DNA of 40,279 nt, from positions 1-40,279 of the forward strand of contig JBAWEQ010000019.1 of assembly GCA_049591295.1 (NCBI GenBank), given 5' to 3'. Made by a program: the position numbers and the translations under genes. Below, in pieces: positions 1 to 12,795 of the stretch. This DNA comes from DTPS01 sp049591295 (GTDB lineage Bacteria; Acidobacteriota; UBA4820; DSQY01). Numbering within the stretch: the stretch's first letter is position 1; each line of letters begins with the position of its first letter. The notes under the pieces are model-generated. The model was not told the DNA's origin and did no database searches. It saw only the letters and a list, made by a program, of their open reading frames with translations.

Positions 1-667
1 CCGGCGTCTCCATCCGGCCGCCGGCGAAGAGCTGCTCGATGCGGCCGTAGCCCAGCGCCTGCTGTCCGGAGGAGCGAGTGGCGATCCATCCGCCCAGCGT
101 GGAGTACTCGAAGGACTGCGGATAGTGGCCGAGGGTGAGGCCTCGGGCCCGGAGCTGGGCCTCCAGATCCGGCCCCTGGACTCCCGCCTGGAAGGTTCCC
201 AGCCGGCTGGTCTCATCGAGGGCCGTGAGGCTCCGCATCCGGTCCATGGCCACCGTCAGGACGGGGCCGCCCTCCCTCACAGGATTCACGTGACCAACCA
301 CGCTCGTGCCGCCCCCGTAGGGGATCAGGCGGATCCCCTCCTGCGCGCAGAGGGCAACCAGCTCCCGGACCTCCTCCTCCGTCGCCGGGTGGGCCACACC
401 GTCCGGGAAGGCCGAAATACGACCGCTCCGGAGGGCCACCCAATCGGGAAAACTCTGGCCCCGGGCGTGGCGAAGCCGCTCCTCCGCCTGCGTGAGCAGG
501 AGCCTCCGGGCGGGAAGGCGGGATGACGGAACGCGGGACAGAGCTTCCTCGAGAGTCGCATCGCGCGGCACCGTCCCTGGGCCCAGCGCCGACTCCAGAA
601 AACTCCGGCCGGCTTCTTCCAGCGGGAAGATCACGCCGTCGTCGCCCCAACCGTTCCAGCGCCTCAT
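1..667 (-). CDS. Alkyl-DHAP-synthase-like FAD-binding oxidase (partial, 3' end outside window)
   Basis: This reading frame is open from an ATG at 667 to the window edge, giving 222 residues with the C-terminus missing. The protein has a PCMH-type FAD-binding fold. It shows the pyrophosphate-binding motif PYGGGTSV at residues 116-123 and a conserved block at about 178-201 (GH-PQSFEYST, GGWIATRSSG). That block closely resembles alkyldihydroxyacetonephosphate synthase (AGPS), which swaps the acyl chain of acyl-DHAP for a fatty alcohol in ether-lipid synthesis. The catalytic C-terminal half is not visible, so a D-lactate or glycolate-oxidase-like enzyme is not excluded. The ATG overlaps the stop of the fadR-like gene (ATGA at 664-667), which implies translational coupling and a shared promoter. 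The family is clear; the exact substrate is inferred. Confidence 0.82.
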   Translation of the reverse strand, partial: MRRWNGWGDDGVIFPLEEAGRSFLESALGPGTVPRDATLEEALSRVPSSRLPARRLLLTQAEERLRHARGQSFPDWVALRSGRISAFPDGVAHPATEEEVRELVALCAQEGIRLIPYGGGTSVVGHVNPVREGGPVLTVAMDRMRSLTALDETSRLGTFQAGVQGPDLEAQLRARGLTLGHYPQSFEYSTLGGWIATRSSGQQALGYGRIEQLFAGGRMETP

Positions 668-1419
668 GCCGCACCTCCCGGCGACGGCCGGCGCGCCCGT
701 TCCGCTTTCCTGGGCGCCTCGCGCCACCTGAGGCTCGCCTCCTGCCAGAGGGCGATGCTGGCCTCCATCGCCTTGCGCGTCACCTTCTCGGCGGCGGCCC
801 CGTCGGCGCGGCTCGCCGCCCGGGAGAGACCCTCGTAGAAGTCGCGCGAGGCCTCCTTGGCGCGGGGCAACCGGAAGTAGAGCCTAGCCATGCGCTCGTA
901 GAAACCCTCGAAGCCGTTGAGGATCAGGGTCACGATGGGGTTGCCGGAGAGAACCGTAAGACGGTAGTGGAGGCGCCAATCGTAAGCCGCGAAGGCCCTC
1001 GGATCATGGGCGAGGGCGCCGCGCTCCGCGAGGAGGGCGGATACCTCCTCGGCCGAGCGCTCCACGGCCAGGCGGGCGTAGTAGGGGGCGATGTGGAGCC
1101 TGAGGTCCAGGAGATTATCCACGAAGGCCGGCGGGAGGGCGTGGGCGCTGCGCACGACGCCGCTGATCACGCCGAGGGCCCCGTGCCGCCAGATGTCGTT
1201 CACCAGCGTGGGCCGCCCGTGGCGGATGACCAGCCAGCCATCCCGCTCGAGGCGTCCCAGCACCTCGCGCAGCGTCGGGCGCGTCACGCCCAGCTTGAGG
1301 GCCAGCTCCCGCTCGGCGGGGAGCGCCGAACCGGCGGGGTAGGTGCCGTCCAGAATCGCGCTAATCAGCGCCTGCTCGGCATGAGCGGCCGGTCGGTACG
1401 GCTCTCTAACGGGTCTCAT
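664..1419 (-). CDS. fadR: FadR-type fatty acid regulator (GntR family)
   Basis: This 251-residue protein has an N-terminal winged helix (about residues 14-80). Its recognition region matches E. coli FadR nearly word for word (PAEREL, GVTR-TLREVL, RDGWL, HG-PT-VN). The C-terminal all-helical acyl-CoA sensor domain is also FadR-like (VDNLL-LR, SGNPI, LILNG, GFYE). FadR binds DNA when apo and is released by long-chain acyl-CoA, balancing fatty acid degradation and synthesis. The start has a good ribosome site (GGGAGGA about 6 bases upstream). A consensus FadR operator lies just upstream, so autoregulation is likely. The gene overlaps an AGPS-like oxidase by 4 bases, which suggests the regulon here includes ether-lipid or fatty-acid metabolism. 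Family confidence is high; regulatory targets are inferred. Confidence 0.88.
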   Translation of the reverse strand: MRPVREPYRPAAHAEQALISAILDGTYPAGSALPAERELALKLGVTRPTLREVLGRLERDGWLVIRHGRPTLVNDIWRHGALGVISGVVRSAHALPPAFVDNLLDLRLHIAPYYARLAVERSAEEVSALLAERGALAHDPRAFAAYDWRLHYRLTVLSGNPIVTLILNGFEGFYERMARLYFRLPRAKEASRDFYEGLSRAASRADGAAAEKVTRKAMEASIALWQEASLRWREAPRKAERARRPSPGGAA

Positions 1420-1443
1420 TCCATCCTCCCTGGCCCAACTGGT

Positions 1444-1460
1444 AAGAGGTCTGACCAGTT
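1444..1460. promoter_or_regulatory. FadR operator
   Basis: The sequence AAGAGGTCTGACCAGTT matches 12 of the 14 fixed positions of the E. coli FadR consensus (ANCTGGTCNGACCNGTT). It sits at about +1 to +17 relative to the promoter predicted at 1467-1495. A second AACTGGT half at 1437-1443 forms a wider inverted repeat with ACCAGTT at 1454-1460. The position fits autorepression of the fadR/AGPS operon. Confidence 0.75.
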
Positions 1461-1466
1461 GAACTT

Positions 1467-1495
1467 AAGATAAGGCCCTCCACCGAGGCTGTCAA
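1467..1495 (-). promoter_or_regulatory. Promoter of the fadR operon
   Basis: On the minus strand, TTGACA (1490-1495) and TATCTT (1467-1472) are separated by 17 bases, a near-consensus sigma70-type promoter. The predicted start near 1460 falls at the edge of the FadR operator. Confidence 0.7.
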
Positions 1496-1608
1496 GCCGT
1501 GCGGAAGGAGGCCCAGTGAGCGGCCGAGAGAGAGGCGGGACGCGAGACGCAGGAAGTCGGGCGCAAGGAAACGGGTGATCGTCTGATGCCGTGATCGCCC
1601 GGCCCCCT

Positions 1609-1669
1609 CCTCAATCGCCTGCTCTTCTCCGTGCTCTCCAAGGCCTCCGTGGCACGGAGGGGATTGAGG
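1609..1669. repeat. Hairpin of the CTCCGTG repeat family upstream of carA
   Basis: An outer stem CCTCAATC (1609-1616) pairs with GATTGAGG (1662-1669). Inside lies a perfect inverted repeat, CCTCCGTG/CACGGAGG (1644-1660), preceded by CTCCGTGCTCTCC. The same CTCCGTG unit builds the larger element between carA and carB. The rest of 1500-1800 holds no convincing gene. Confidence 0.55.
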
Positions 1670-1806
1670 AAGATGCCGGATGGTCTTTCCGCGCCCGTCT
1701 CGTCACCCGGAGCTGTCCGATCGTCCGCCAGGCCTCAGTTTTCCCTCCGCACCCTCTGCGGCTCCGCGATGGATCTTCCTTCCCATTTCCGAGTTGCGCC
1801 CTCCCC

Positions 1807-1835
1807 TTGCATCCCTCCAACCTGCCCCGTATAAT
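1807..1835 (+). promoter_or_regulatory. Promoter of carA
   Basis: TTGCAT (1807-1812), a 17-base spacer and a perfect TATAAT (1830-1835). The predicted start near 1842 leaves a leader of only about 12 bases before the carA ATG, with no clear Shine-Dalgarno sequence. Confidence 0.7.
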
Positions 1836-1853
1836 CCCTTGGGTGTAGACCGG

Positions 1854-2987
1854 ATGGAAGGAATCCTCCTGCTGGAAGACGGTACGACCTTCTCGGGGCG
1901 GGGCTTTGGCCACCGCGGAACGAGCCTTGGCGAGGCCGTGTTCACGACCTCCATGGTCGGCTATCAGGAGATCCTCACCGACCCCTCCTACGCGGGCCAG
2001 ATCGTGACCATGACCTTCCCCCACATCGGCAACTACGGCGTGACGCCCGAGGACGTGGAGAGCCTTGCCCCGCACCTGGCTGGCTTCGCGGTCCACGACC
2101 TCTCCCTGGCCGCCTCCAACTGGCGCGCCCACGGCAACCTCCAGGACTACCTGCGCCTGCACCGCGTGGTGGCCCTCTGCGGCGTGGACACCAGGGCCCT
2201 CGCCCGCCACATCCGGTCGAAGGGGGCCATGAAGGCCCTCGTTTCCAACGACGGCACGGCGCTGGCGGATTTACGCAAGAGGCTTTCGGAGTTCCCGGGC
2301 ATCGACGGGGTCGACCTGATGGCCCGGGTGACGGCGCGGGAGCCCTACCCTTTCGCCAAGACCTTCACGGGGCCGGAGGGCTTCGCCGAGGCCCTGCGCC
2401 CGGCAAGGAAGCCCTCCCGCGCTTTCCGCGTGGCGGCCCTCGATTTCGGCCTCAAGGAGAACATCCTCAAGAACCTCACCGCGCGGGACTGCGCGGTGAC
2501 GGTGGTGCCCGCGTACACGCCCCTGGACGAGATCCTCGATCTCAAACCGGAGGGCATCTTTCTCAGCAACGGGCCGGGGAACCCGGAGATGGCAGGCCGC
2601 GCGTTGCCGACGCTCCGCGCCCTGGCCGAGCGCCTCCCCACCTTCGGCATCTGCCTCGGCCACCAGCTCCTGGCCCTGGCCTTTGGCGGCAGGACCTACA
2701 AGCTCCCCTTCGGGCACCGCGGCGCCAACCATCCGGTGAAGAACCTCCGCACCGGCCGGGTGGAGATCACCTCCCACAACCACGGCTTCTCCGTGGATGC
2801 CGACCGGCTCCCTCCGGGGTTCGAGGCCACGCACATCAACCTCAACGACCACACGCTCGAGGGGATGCGCCACCGGGAGCTCCCGCTTTTCTCCGTGCAG
2901 TACCACCCCGAGAGCAGCCCCGGGCCGCACGACTCCCTCTACCTCTTCGACGACTTCATGGACATGATGGAGCGGTTTCACGGATGA
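1854..2987 (+). CDS. carA: Carbamoyl phosphate synthase small subunit
   Basis: CarA is the glutamine amidotransferase subunit that releases ammonia for carbamoyl phosphate synthesis, feeding pyrimidines and arginine. The 377-residue product has the usual length (about 380). It shows the N-terminal CPSase small domain (LEDGTTFSGRGFG, TSMVGYQE) and a class I amidotransferase domain with nucleophile Cys in FGICLGHQ. The catalytic His and Glu lie in FSVQYHPESSPGP. The ATG at 1854 was chosen because family members begin with this LEDGT segment and a strong promoter lies just upstream; the open frame runs further 5' but through that promoter. The partner carB follows after a 136-base gap holding a large inverted repeat. 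Confidence 0.96.
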   Translation: MEGILLLEDGTTFSGRGFGHRGTSLGEAVFTTSMVGYQEILTDPSYAGQIVTMTFPHIGNYGVTPEDVESLAPHLAGFAVHDLSLAASNWRAHGNLQDYLRLHRVVALCGVDTRALARHIRSKGAMKALVSNDGTALADLRKRLSEFPGIDGVDLMARVTAREPYPFAKTFTGPEGFAEALRPARKPSRAFRVAALDFGLKENILKNLTARDCAVTVVPAYTPLDEILDLKPEGIFLSNGPGNPEMAGRALPTLRALAERLPTFGICLGHQLLALAFGGRTYKLPFGHRGANHPVKNLRTGRVEITSHNHGFSVDADRLPPGFEATHINLNDHTLEGMRHRELPLFSVQYHPESSPGPHDSLYLFDDFMDMMERFHG

Positions 2988-3000
2988 AGAGAAGATTTCA

Positions 3001-3101
3001 CCACGGAGATCACGGAGCCCGCGGAGGAAGGACAAGAGTGGTCTTTCCAAGAAAGATCCGGTCCTTCTCCGTGATCTCCGTGATCTCCGTGCTCTCCGTG
3101 G
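3001..3101. repeat. Large inverted-repeat element between carA and carB
   Basis: The left arm (CCACGGAGATCACGGAG, 3001-3017) is complementary to the right arm (3067-3101), which contains overlapping copies of CTCCGTGATCTCCGTG and ends CTCCGTGG. Internal pairs GAAGGAC/GTCCTTC and TCTTTC/GAAAGA (around 3042-3056) let almost the whole 100 bases fold into one long hairpin. CTCCGTG-type repeats of this kind occur in intergenic regions of several phyla. The element could act as an RNA structure between the two cistrons. Confidence 0.75.
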
Positions 3102-3123
3102 TTAGCCAAGCCGAGGCTTTAAG

Positions 3124-6362
<3,239 letters not shown>

Positions 6363-6366
<4 letters not shown>

Positions 6367-7409
6367 GCCTCGCCGGCCTTCGAACCGGCGTCCCCCTTGC
6401 CCCTTTCACGACGCTAGGCCTCGGCGGACCCGCCCGTCATTTCCTGCCCTGCCCTTCGATCGAGAGCGTCGCCGCGGGGGTGCGCCTCGCCGAAGAACGC
6501 GGCTGGCCCCTCGCCGTCTTCGGCGGAGGAAGCAATGTTGTCGTGGCCGACGAGGGCTTTCCTGGGCTGGTGCTCAAGATGGAGATCGGAGGGCTGGCCT
6601 TCCGCCGGAAGGGCCCGTTGACGCTCGTCACGGCCGGCGCGGGCGAGTCCTGGGACGGCCTCGTGGCGGCCTGCATCGAGCGTGGGCTTCGGGGTCTGGA
6701 GTGCCTCTCCGGCATTCCCGGTAGCGTCGGGGCGGCACCCATCCAGAACATCGGGGCCTACGGACAGGAGCTCGCTCAGACCCTTCTCTCCGTGACCTGT
6801 CTCGATCGGTCTACCCTGAAAACGGCGGAGATCCCCTGCTCCGAGTGCGGCTTCGGCTACCGCACGAGCCATTTCAAGGCCGCGGATCGAGGCCGCCTCA
6901 TCATCCTCGGCGTGACGCTTCGCCTGAGCGAGGGGGCCCCGGGGGAGTCCCGTTACCCCGAGCTGGCCGAAGCCCTCGCCAACCTACATCCTCTGGCCGA
7001 CCACCGCTCCGCCCTCCAGGCGGTGCGGGATACCGTGCTGTCGCTCAGACGGAGCAAAGCCATGGTGATCGATCCCGCCGAACCCGAGAGCCGCTCCGCC
7101 GGCTCCTTCTTCCTGAACCCCGTGCTGGCCGAGCGGGACTTCGACAGGCTCCAAGCGAAACACGGACCCATCCCGTCGTTCCCCGCGCCAGGGGGAATCA
7201 AGGTGCCCGCCGCCTGGCTCGTCGAGCACGCCGGATTTCCCAAGGGATACCGCCTGGGCGGTGCGGGCATTTCGACCAAGCACGCCCTCGCCCTCGTGAA
7301 CCGGGGCGGAACTACGGCTGACCTGCTGGCCCTTGCCTCGGCCATCGAGGAGGCGGTACGCCTGCGGTTCGGCATCGGCCTGGAGCGAGAGCCGGTGGTC
7401 ATCGGCTGA
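6363..7409 (+). CDS. murB: UDP-N-acetylenolpyruvoylglucosamine reductase
   Basis: MurB is the FAD enzyme that reduces UDP-GlcNAc-enolpyruvate to UDP-MurNAc in cytoplasmic peptidoglycan synthesis. The 348-residue length fits the E. coli-like (type I) enzymes. Visible motifs include the FAD-binding segment VFGGGSNVVVAD (about 58-69), GLECLSGIPGSVGAAPIQNIGAYG, and SAGSFFLNP carrying the proton-donor Ser. The ATG at 6363 overlaps the carB stop by 4 bases and gives the expected N-terminus (PFTTLGLGGPA). Co-translation with carB ties a pyrimidine enzyme to consumption of a UDP-sugar. Confidence 0.94.
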
Positions 7410-7466
7410 GCATCGAACCGGTCCCGACTGGCGCGCGGACGCCGGCGTGCGCCATATTGTCTTCAA

Positions 7467-8183
7467 ATGGCGGGGCGCGAGCGGGGGACGATCCTGATCA
7501 CGGGCACCGACCAGGGCATAGGCCTGGAGGCCGCCCGGCAGTACGCGGAGGCCGGCTGGCGGGTGGTGGCCTGTGCGCACCATCCCGAAACGGCCCTCCA
7601 GCTCAAGAAGGCGGCGGGGAGCACGGATTCGGGACGCCGCCTGAGGATCGTCGGGCTGGACGTCACCGACCCATTGGCGATCCAGGCGCTTGCCCGCGAG
7701 CTCGAGGGCCAGCCCATCGACATCTTGCTCAACAACGCCGGACTTTACGGCCCGAAGCAACTGACCTTCGGCTTCCTCGATGCGGAGGAGTGGATCCGGG
7801 TTTTCCGGGTCAACACACTGGCCCCGCTCCTCATGGCCCAGGCCTTCACCACCCACGTGGCCCAGAGCCGCCGCAAGACCATCGCCGTCATCAGCAGCCT
7901 CATGGGCAGCCTCGGGAACAACATCTCCGGAGGCCACTACATCTACCGCACCACCAAGGCCGGGGCCAACATGGTGGTCCGCAGCCTGGCGGTAGACCTG
8001 CGGCCCCTCGGGATCATCGTCGTGGCGCTCAACCCGGGGTGGGTGAGGACGGACATCGGAGGCCCCCACGCCCTCCTCTCCGCCCAGGACAGCGTCCTGG
8101 GACTGCGGCAGGTGCTGGAGCGGATCACGCCGCAGAAGTCCGGGCTCTTCCTCGACCACGACGGAGAGATGCTCCCCTGGTAG
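7467..8183 (+). CDS. Short-chain dehydrogenase/reductase (SDR)
   Basis: This 238-residue Rossmann-fold oxidoreductase belongs to the classical SDR superfamily. It has the cofactor motif TGTDQGIG (about 12-19), the NNAG motif (about 89-92), the catalytic Ser in VISSLMGS and the catalytic YRTTK (YxxxK). The tail after NPGWVRTDIGG resembles C-factor/sniffer-like SDRs, but the substrate cannot be read from sequence. There is no clear ribosome site before the ATG, only an AT-rich CATATT at 7453-7458. It lies 57 bases after murB and may be transcribed separately. Confidence 0.85.
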   Translation: MAGRERGTILITGTDQGIGLEAARQYAEAGWRVVACAHHPETALQLKKAAGSTDSGRRLRIVGLDVTDPLAIQALARELEGQPIDILLNNAGLYGPKQLTFGFLDAEEWIRVFRVNTLAPLLMAQAFTTHVAQSRRKTIAVISSLMGSLGNNISGGHYIYRTTKAGANMVVRSLAVDLRPLGIIVVALNPGWVRTDIGGPHALLSAQDSVLGLRQVLERITPQKSGLFLDHDGEMLPW

Positions 8184-8265
8184 AACCCGCCGCGAAGCTC
8201 CCGCCCGCCGACTGGTCGATGTCCATGGTTGTCCGAAACAAATTCAGATCGCACTTGTGCGGTCT

Positions 8266-8292
8266 GCCTTCCGCAGCGAAGCGGAGGAAGGC
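8266..8292. other. Imperfect hairpin downstream of the SDR gene
   Basis: GCCT-TCCGC, a 6-base loop, then GCGGA-gga-AGGC form a bulged stem between two convergent genes. There is no T-run, so a classical terminator is not supported. Confidence 0.3.
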
Positions 8293-8360
8293 GCGTCCCA
8301 GACCCAGCCGTGGTTCGGAGCCGGCAAGGCGGCCTGTTTTGGAAGGGGATGGTCGGTGTC

Positions 8361-8918
8361 CTATTCGACGAGTCCCCCTCTGAACTCGATCAGGGTGTTC
8401 CTTCTGAGCCAGGGCGGCTCCTTGCCTCCGGATGCCCCGATCATCTGCGCGAGGCAATCGCGGGCGGTGTCCGCATAGGGGAAGGGGGCGGAGCGGGTCA
8501 TGAGCGCGGCCACGTGAACCTGAAGCTCCTCGGTGCGGAGCCGCGGCGAACCCATCAGGGGGCCGGCATCGTCCAGCAGGATCAGGAAGCGGTTCCACAG
8601 CTCCGGATCCGCCTCCTCCGGGTCCGGCCATCCCCCGGCCGCGCACAGGGCCTTCAGCCTCCGCTCCAGGCCGGGCGGGCCCGGCGGCGCGTCCACGTCC
8701 ACGCCCTTCGACTGGAGACCCTCCGCCACGAAGGATTCCAGAGACAGGTAGGCGAATACCAGATTGACGGCCACCACGGAGAAGACCGCGTTGCGCACTC
8801 CCTCGTGGCCGTGGCGACCCAGAATGCCTTCGGCGGCATCCCGAACGCCCGCCACCTCGCCAGCCGCGCGGGCCACCTCCAGGTAGTCGTGGACCAAATC
8901 AAAGCTCTTCGTGTCCAT
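8361..8918 (-). CDS. Hypothetical protein, alpha-helical
   Basis: This 185-residue protein is of unrecognised family. The ATG at 8918 was chosen for the strong GGGGAGGGA ribosome site just upstream; the open frame extends further 5' but that stretch lacks protein character. The sequence looks largely helical, with a hydrophobic patch (AVFSVVAVNLVFAYLSLESFV, about residues 43-63), a proline-rich linker near 77-82 and no signal peptide. It faces the SDR gene convergently and lies downstream of the sdh operon, behind the sdh terminator, so it is probably a separate unit. No function is proposed. Confidence 0.65.
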   Translation of the reverse strand: MDTKSFDLVHDYLEVARAAGEVAGVRDAAEGILGRHGHEGVRNAVFSVVAVNLVFAYLSLESFVAEGLQSKGVDVDAPPGPPGLERRLKALCAAGGWPDPEEADPELWNRFLILLDDAGPLMGSPRLRTEELQVHVAALMTRSAPFPYADTARDCLAQMIGASGGKEPPWLRRNTLIEFRGGLVE

Positions 8919-9176
8919 GGTCCCTCCCCGTCCCGCACGCACTCCCCAGACCCGGTGCTGAATGGGCGCTGGAAGCGGCGCGGACGATTCCTCTGCTTCC
9001 TTGTACGCAGGGCTGGGGCGGGAGTTCCGTTGCGAGGCGGGCGGAGATAAACCGGTTCGGCTCACCGGCAAAGAGAAGAGATGGCGACCCGCGAACAGTG
9101 GAAGGAGAAGACCTTCTGCGATCTGTCCGTGAGCGGCCGGCTCGCCTCGCCTGCTCGTCACGGCCTCAAACGGCCC

Positions 9177-9216
9177 AATAAAAGGGGGAGCGGTGGACAT
9201 GGCCACCACTCCCCTT
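9177..9216 (-). terminator. Rho-independent terminator of the sdh operon
   Basis: On the minus strand, AAGGGGAGTGGTGG pairs with CCACCGCTCCCCCTT around a 6-base loop, with one mismatch and one bulge, followed by TTTTAT. It lies about 45 bases beyond the sdhB stop. Confidence 0.7.
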
Positions 9217-9232
9217 CCAGGCCTACCTCAAA

Positions 9233-9257
9233 TCCGAAATCCCAAATCCCAAATGCC
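9233..9257. repeat. Short direct repeat (AAATCCC units)
   Basis: Three to four copies of a 7-base AAATCCC/AAATCCG unit follow the sdhB stop immediately. Similar heptamer runs are seen in intergenic regions of many GC-rich genomes. The tract is AT-richer than its surroundings and has no clear role. Confidence 0.5.
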
Positions 9258-9259
9258 CG

Positions 9260-10023
9260 TCAGACCTTCTTCACGGGCTCCATGGTCTCCAGGGCGCTGG
9301 CGACCATGTAGTCCCGGTTGAGGCGGGCGATGAAGTCGATGCTGATGCCCTTGGGGCAGACCGCTTCGCATTCGCCGTGGTTGGAGCAAGCCCCGAACCC
9401 TAGCTCCTGCATCTTGGCGACCATGCGCAGGGCCCGCTGTTTGCGCTCCGGCTGGCCCTGCGGCAGGAGGCCGAGGTGGCTGATCTTGGCCGCCGTGAAG
9501 AGCATGGCCGAGCCGTTGGGGCAGGCCGCGACGCACGCGCCACAGCCGATGCAGGCGGCGGCGTCCATGGAGAGATCCGCGTTCTTCTTGGAGATGGGGA
9601 TGGCGTTGCCGTCGGGGCCCGAGCCCGTGCGGGCCGAGATGAACCCTCCCGCCTGCACGATCTTGTCCAGGGCGCTCCGGTCCACAACCAGGTCCTTGAT
9701 GACGGGGAAGGCCCTGGAGCGGAAGGGCTCCGCCACGATGGTGTCGCCGTCCTTGAACTGCCGCATGAAGAGCTGGCAGGTGGTGGTGAGCTTCTGGGGC
9801 CCGTGGGCCAGCCCCGAGATCATGAAGCCGCAGGAGCCGCAGATGCCCTCCCGGCAGTCGTGGTCGAAGGCCACGGGGCGCTCGCCCTTCTTGATGAGCT
9901 TCTGGTTCAGGATATCTAGCAGCTCCAGGAAGGACATGTCCTCGGCCACGTCGTCCATCGGGTAGGAGACCAGTCGGCCCTTGTCCGTCGGGCTTTCTTG
10001 CCGCCAAATCTTCAACGTCAGCT

Positions 10024-10027
<4 letters not shown>
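9260..10027 (-). CDS. sdhB: Succinate dehydrogenase iron-sulfur subunit
   Basis: SdhB passes electrons from the SdhA flavin to quinone through three Fe-S clusters. The 255-residue protein shows the [2Fe-2S] ligands in CREGICGSCG plus a later Cys (TTTCQLF). The remaining cluster ligands lie in CIGCGACVAACP and CSNHGECEAVCPKG. The wording of these motifs resembles the SdhB/FrdB type that pairs with a single cytochrome b558 membrane subunit. Its ATG overlaps the sdhA stop (ATGA), so translation is coupled. A terminator follows. Confidence 0.95.
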
Positions 10028-11940
<1,913 letters not shown>

Positions 11941-11955
11941 GGAATCACCCTCCGC

Positions 11956-12612
11956 TCAGTGCACGATGCCCAACAGGACCGACACGGGAATGGAGATGTA
12001 GCCCGCCGCGAGGAGTATCGCCAGCACCGCCGAGGCGATCCTCCGGAGTCGGTTCAGCTTGGGGTGGTTGATCCCCAGGGTCTGTAGCATGCTCCAGATC
12101 CCGTGGTAGAGGTGGAAGCCCAGGACCAGCATGGCCACGATGTAGACGGCCGAGATGCCCGGCTGCTGGAAGGCCTTCACTACGTTGCCGTAGACGTCCG
12201 TATCGCTTAGGCCTTGGGGGGTCTGGAGGAAGGTGAACATCATCAGGTGGTAGATGACGTAGAGGAGGATCAAAGGCCCGCTCACGATCATGGTGCGGGC
12301 GGCGTATCCCGTCTCGATGTCCTTCTTCATCGCGTAGCCCACCGGCCGAGCCTTCCAGTTCGCCAGCGTAATCTGCACGGCCGCCAGGATATGCAGAAGA
12401 ATGGCGGCGAGCATCACGATCCTCACCCCCCAGAGCAGCTCTCCGGTGCTCTTGAGAAAGTGGGCGTAAGCGTTGAGCCTCTCGGCCCCGATGAAAATCT
12501 GGAGGTTGCCCAGCATGTGCCCAATGAGAAACAGCACGAGCAGGACTCCCGTGGCGGCCATGACCACCTTTTTCCCGACCGTTGTACTGTAAAATGTCAT
12601 CGCCCGGGCCAT
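11956..12612 (-). CDS. sdhC: Succinate dehydrogenase cytochrome b558 subunit
   Basis: This 218-residue integral membrane subunit anchors SdhAB and carries b-heme for quinone reduction. About five hydrophobic helices are visible, at roughly residues 15-38, 60-82, 108-132, 150-175 and 190-212. Candidate heme-ligand His residues lie in LIGHMLGN, LLHILAA, VIYHLMM and GFHLYHGIW. The single-subunit five-helix layout is the b558 type found in Bacteroidota, Campylobacterota and many Acidobacteriota. The ATG at 12612 follows AAGGAGAGGTGA. It is the first gene of sdhCAB. Confidence 0.9.
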   Translation of the reverse strand: MARAMTFYSTTVGKKVVMAATGVLLVLFLIGHMLGNLQIFIGAERLNAYAHFLKSTGELLWGVRIVMLAAILLHILAAVQITLANWKARPVGYAMKKDIETGYAARTMIVSGPLILLYVIYHLMMFTFLQTPQGLSDTDVYGNVVKAFQQPGISAVYIVAMLVLGFHLYHGIWSMLQTLGINHPKLNRLRRIASAVLAILLAAGYISIPVSVLLGIVH

Positions 12613-12665
12613 TCACCTCTCCTTATGCCGCTGGTAGGATAGAGTTCCCCCAAAAACGAGGCTGG

Positions 12666-12694
12666 ATTATACGTCCGCCGGCACCAAATGGCAA
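12666..12694 (-). promoter_or_regulatory. Promoter of sdhCAB
   Basis: On the minus strand, TTGCCA (12689-12694), a 17-base spacer and a perfect TATAAT (12666-12671). The leader to sdhC is about 45-50 bases. Confidence 0.7.
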
Positions 12695-12795
12695 AGCGGT
12701 ACGGGCCGAATCTCGTGGCGTGCTGGGTGAAATGGAGCAGGCGGGCTCCCCGTGTCAGCCCGACAGGTCCCCGGAGGCGCCGTCGCGCGGCTCCC

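Larger units (their letters stand above)
8919..9259. other. Intergenic stretch between the unknown gene and sdhB
   Basis: No convincing gene is seen here. It holds the sdh terminator (9177-9216), a short AAATCCC direct repeat (9233-9257) and presumably the promoter of the gene ending at 8361. The one short plus-strand frame (9081-9311) crosses the terminator and the repeat and is rejected. Confidence 0.5.

Noticed and set aside
125..1473. Plus-strand open frames opposite fadR and the FAD oxidase
   Set aside because: The minus strand gives recognisable FadR and AGPS-like proteins; the plus frames are shadows.
1680..1853. Upstream extension of carA
   Set aside because: The extra 58 codons cross the promoter and lack similarity to CarA N-termini; the LEDGT segment right after 1854 is the usual beginning.
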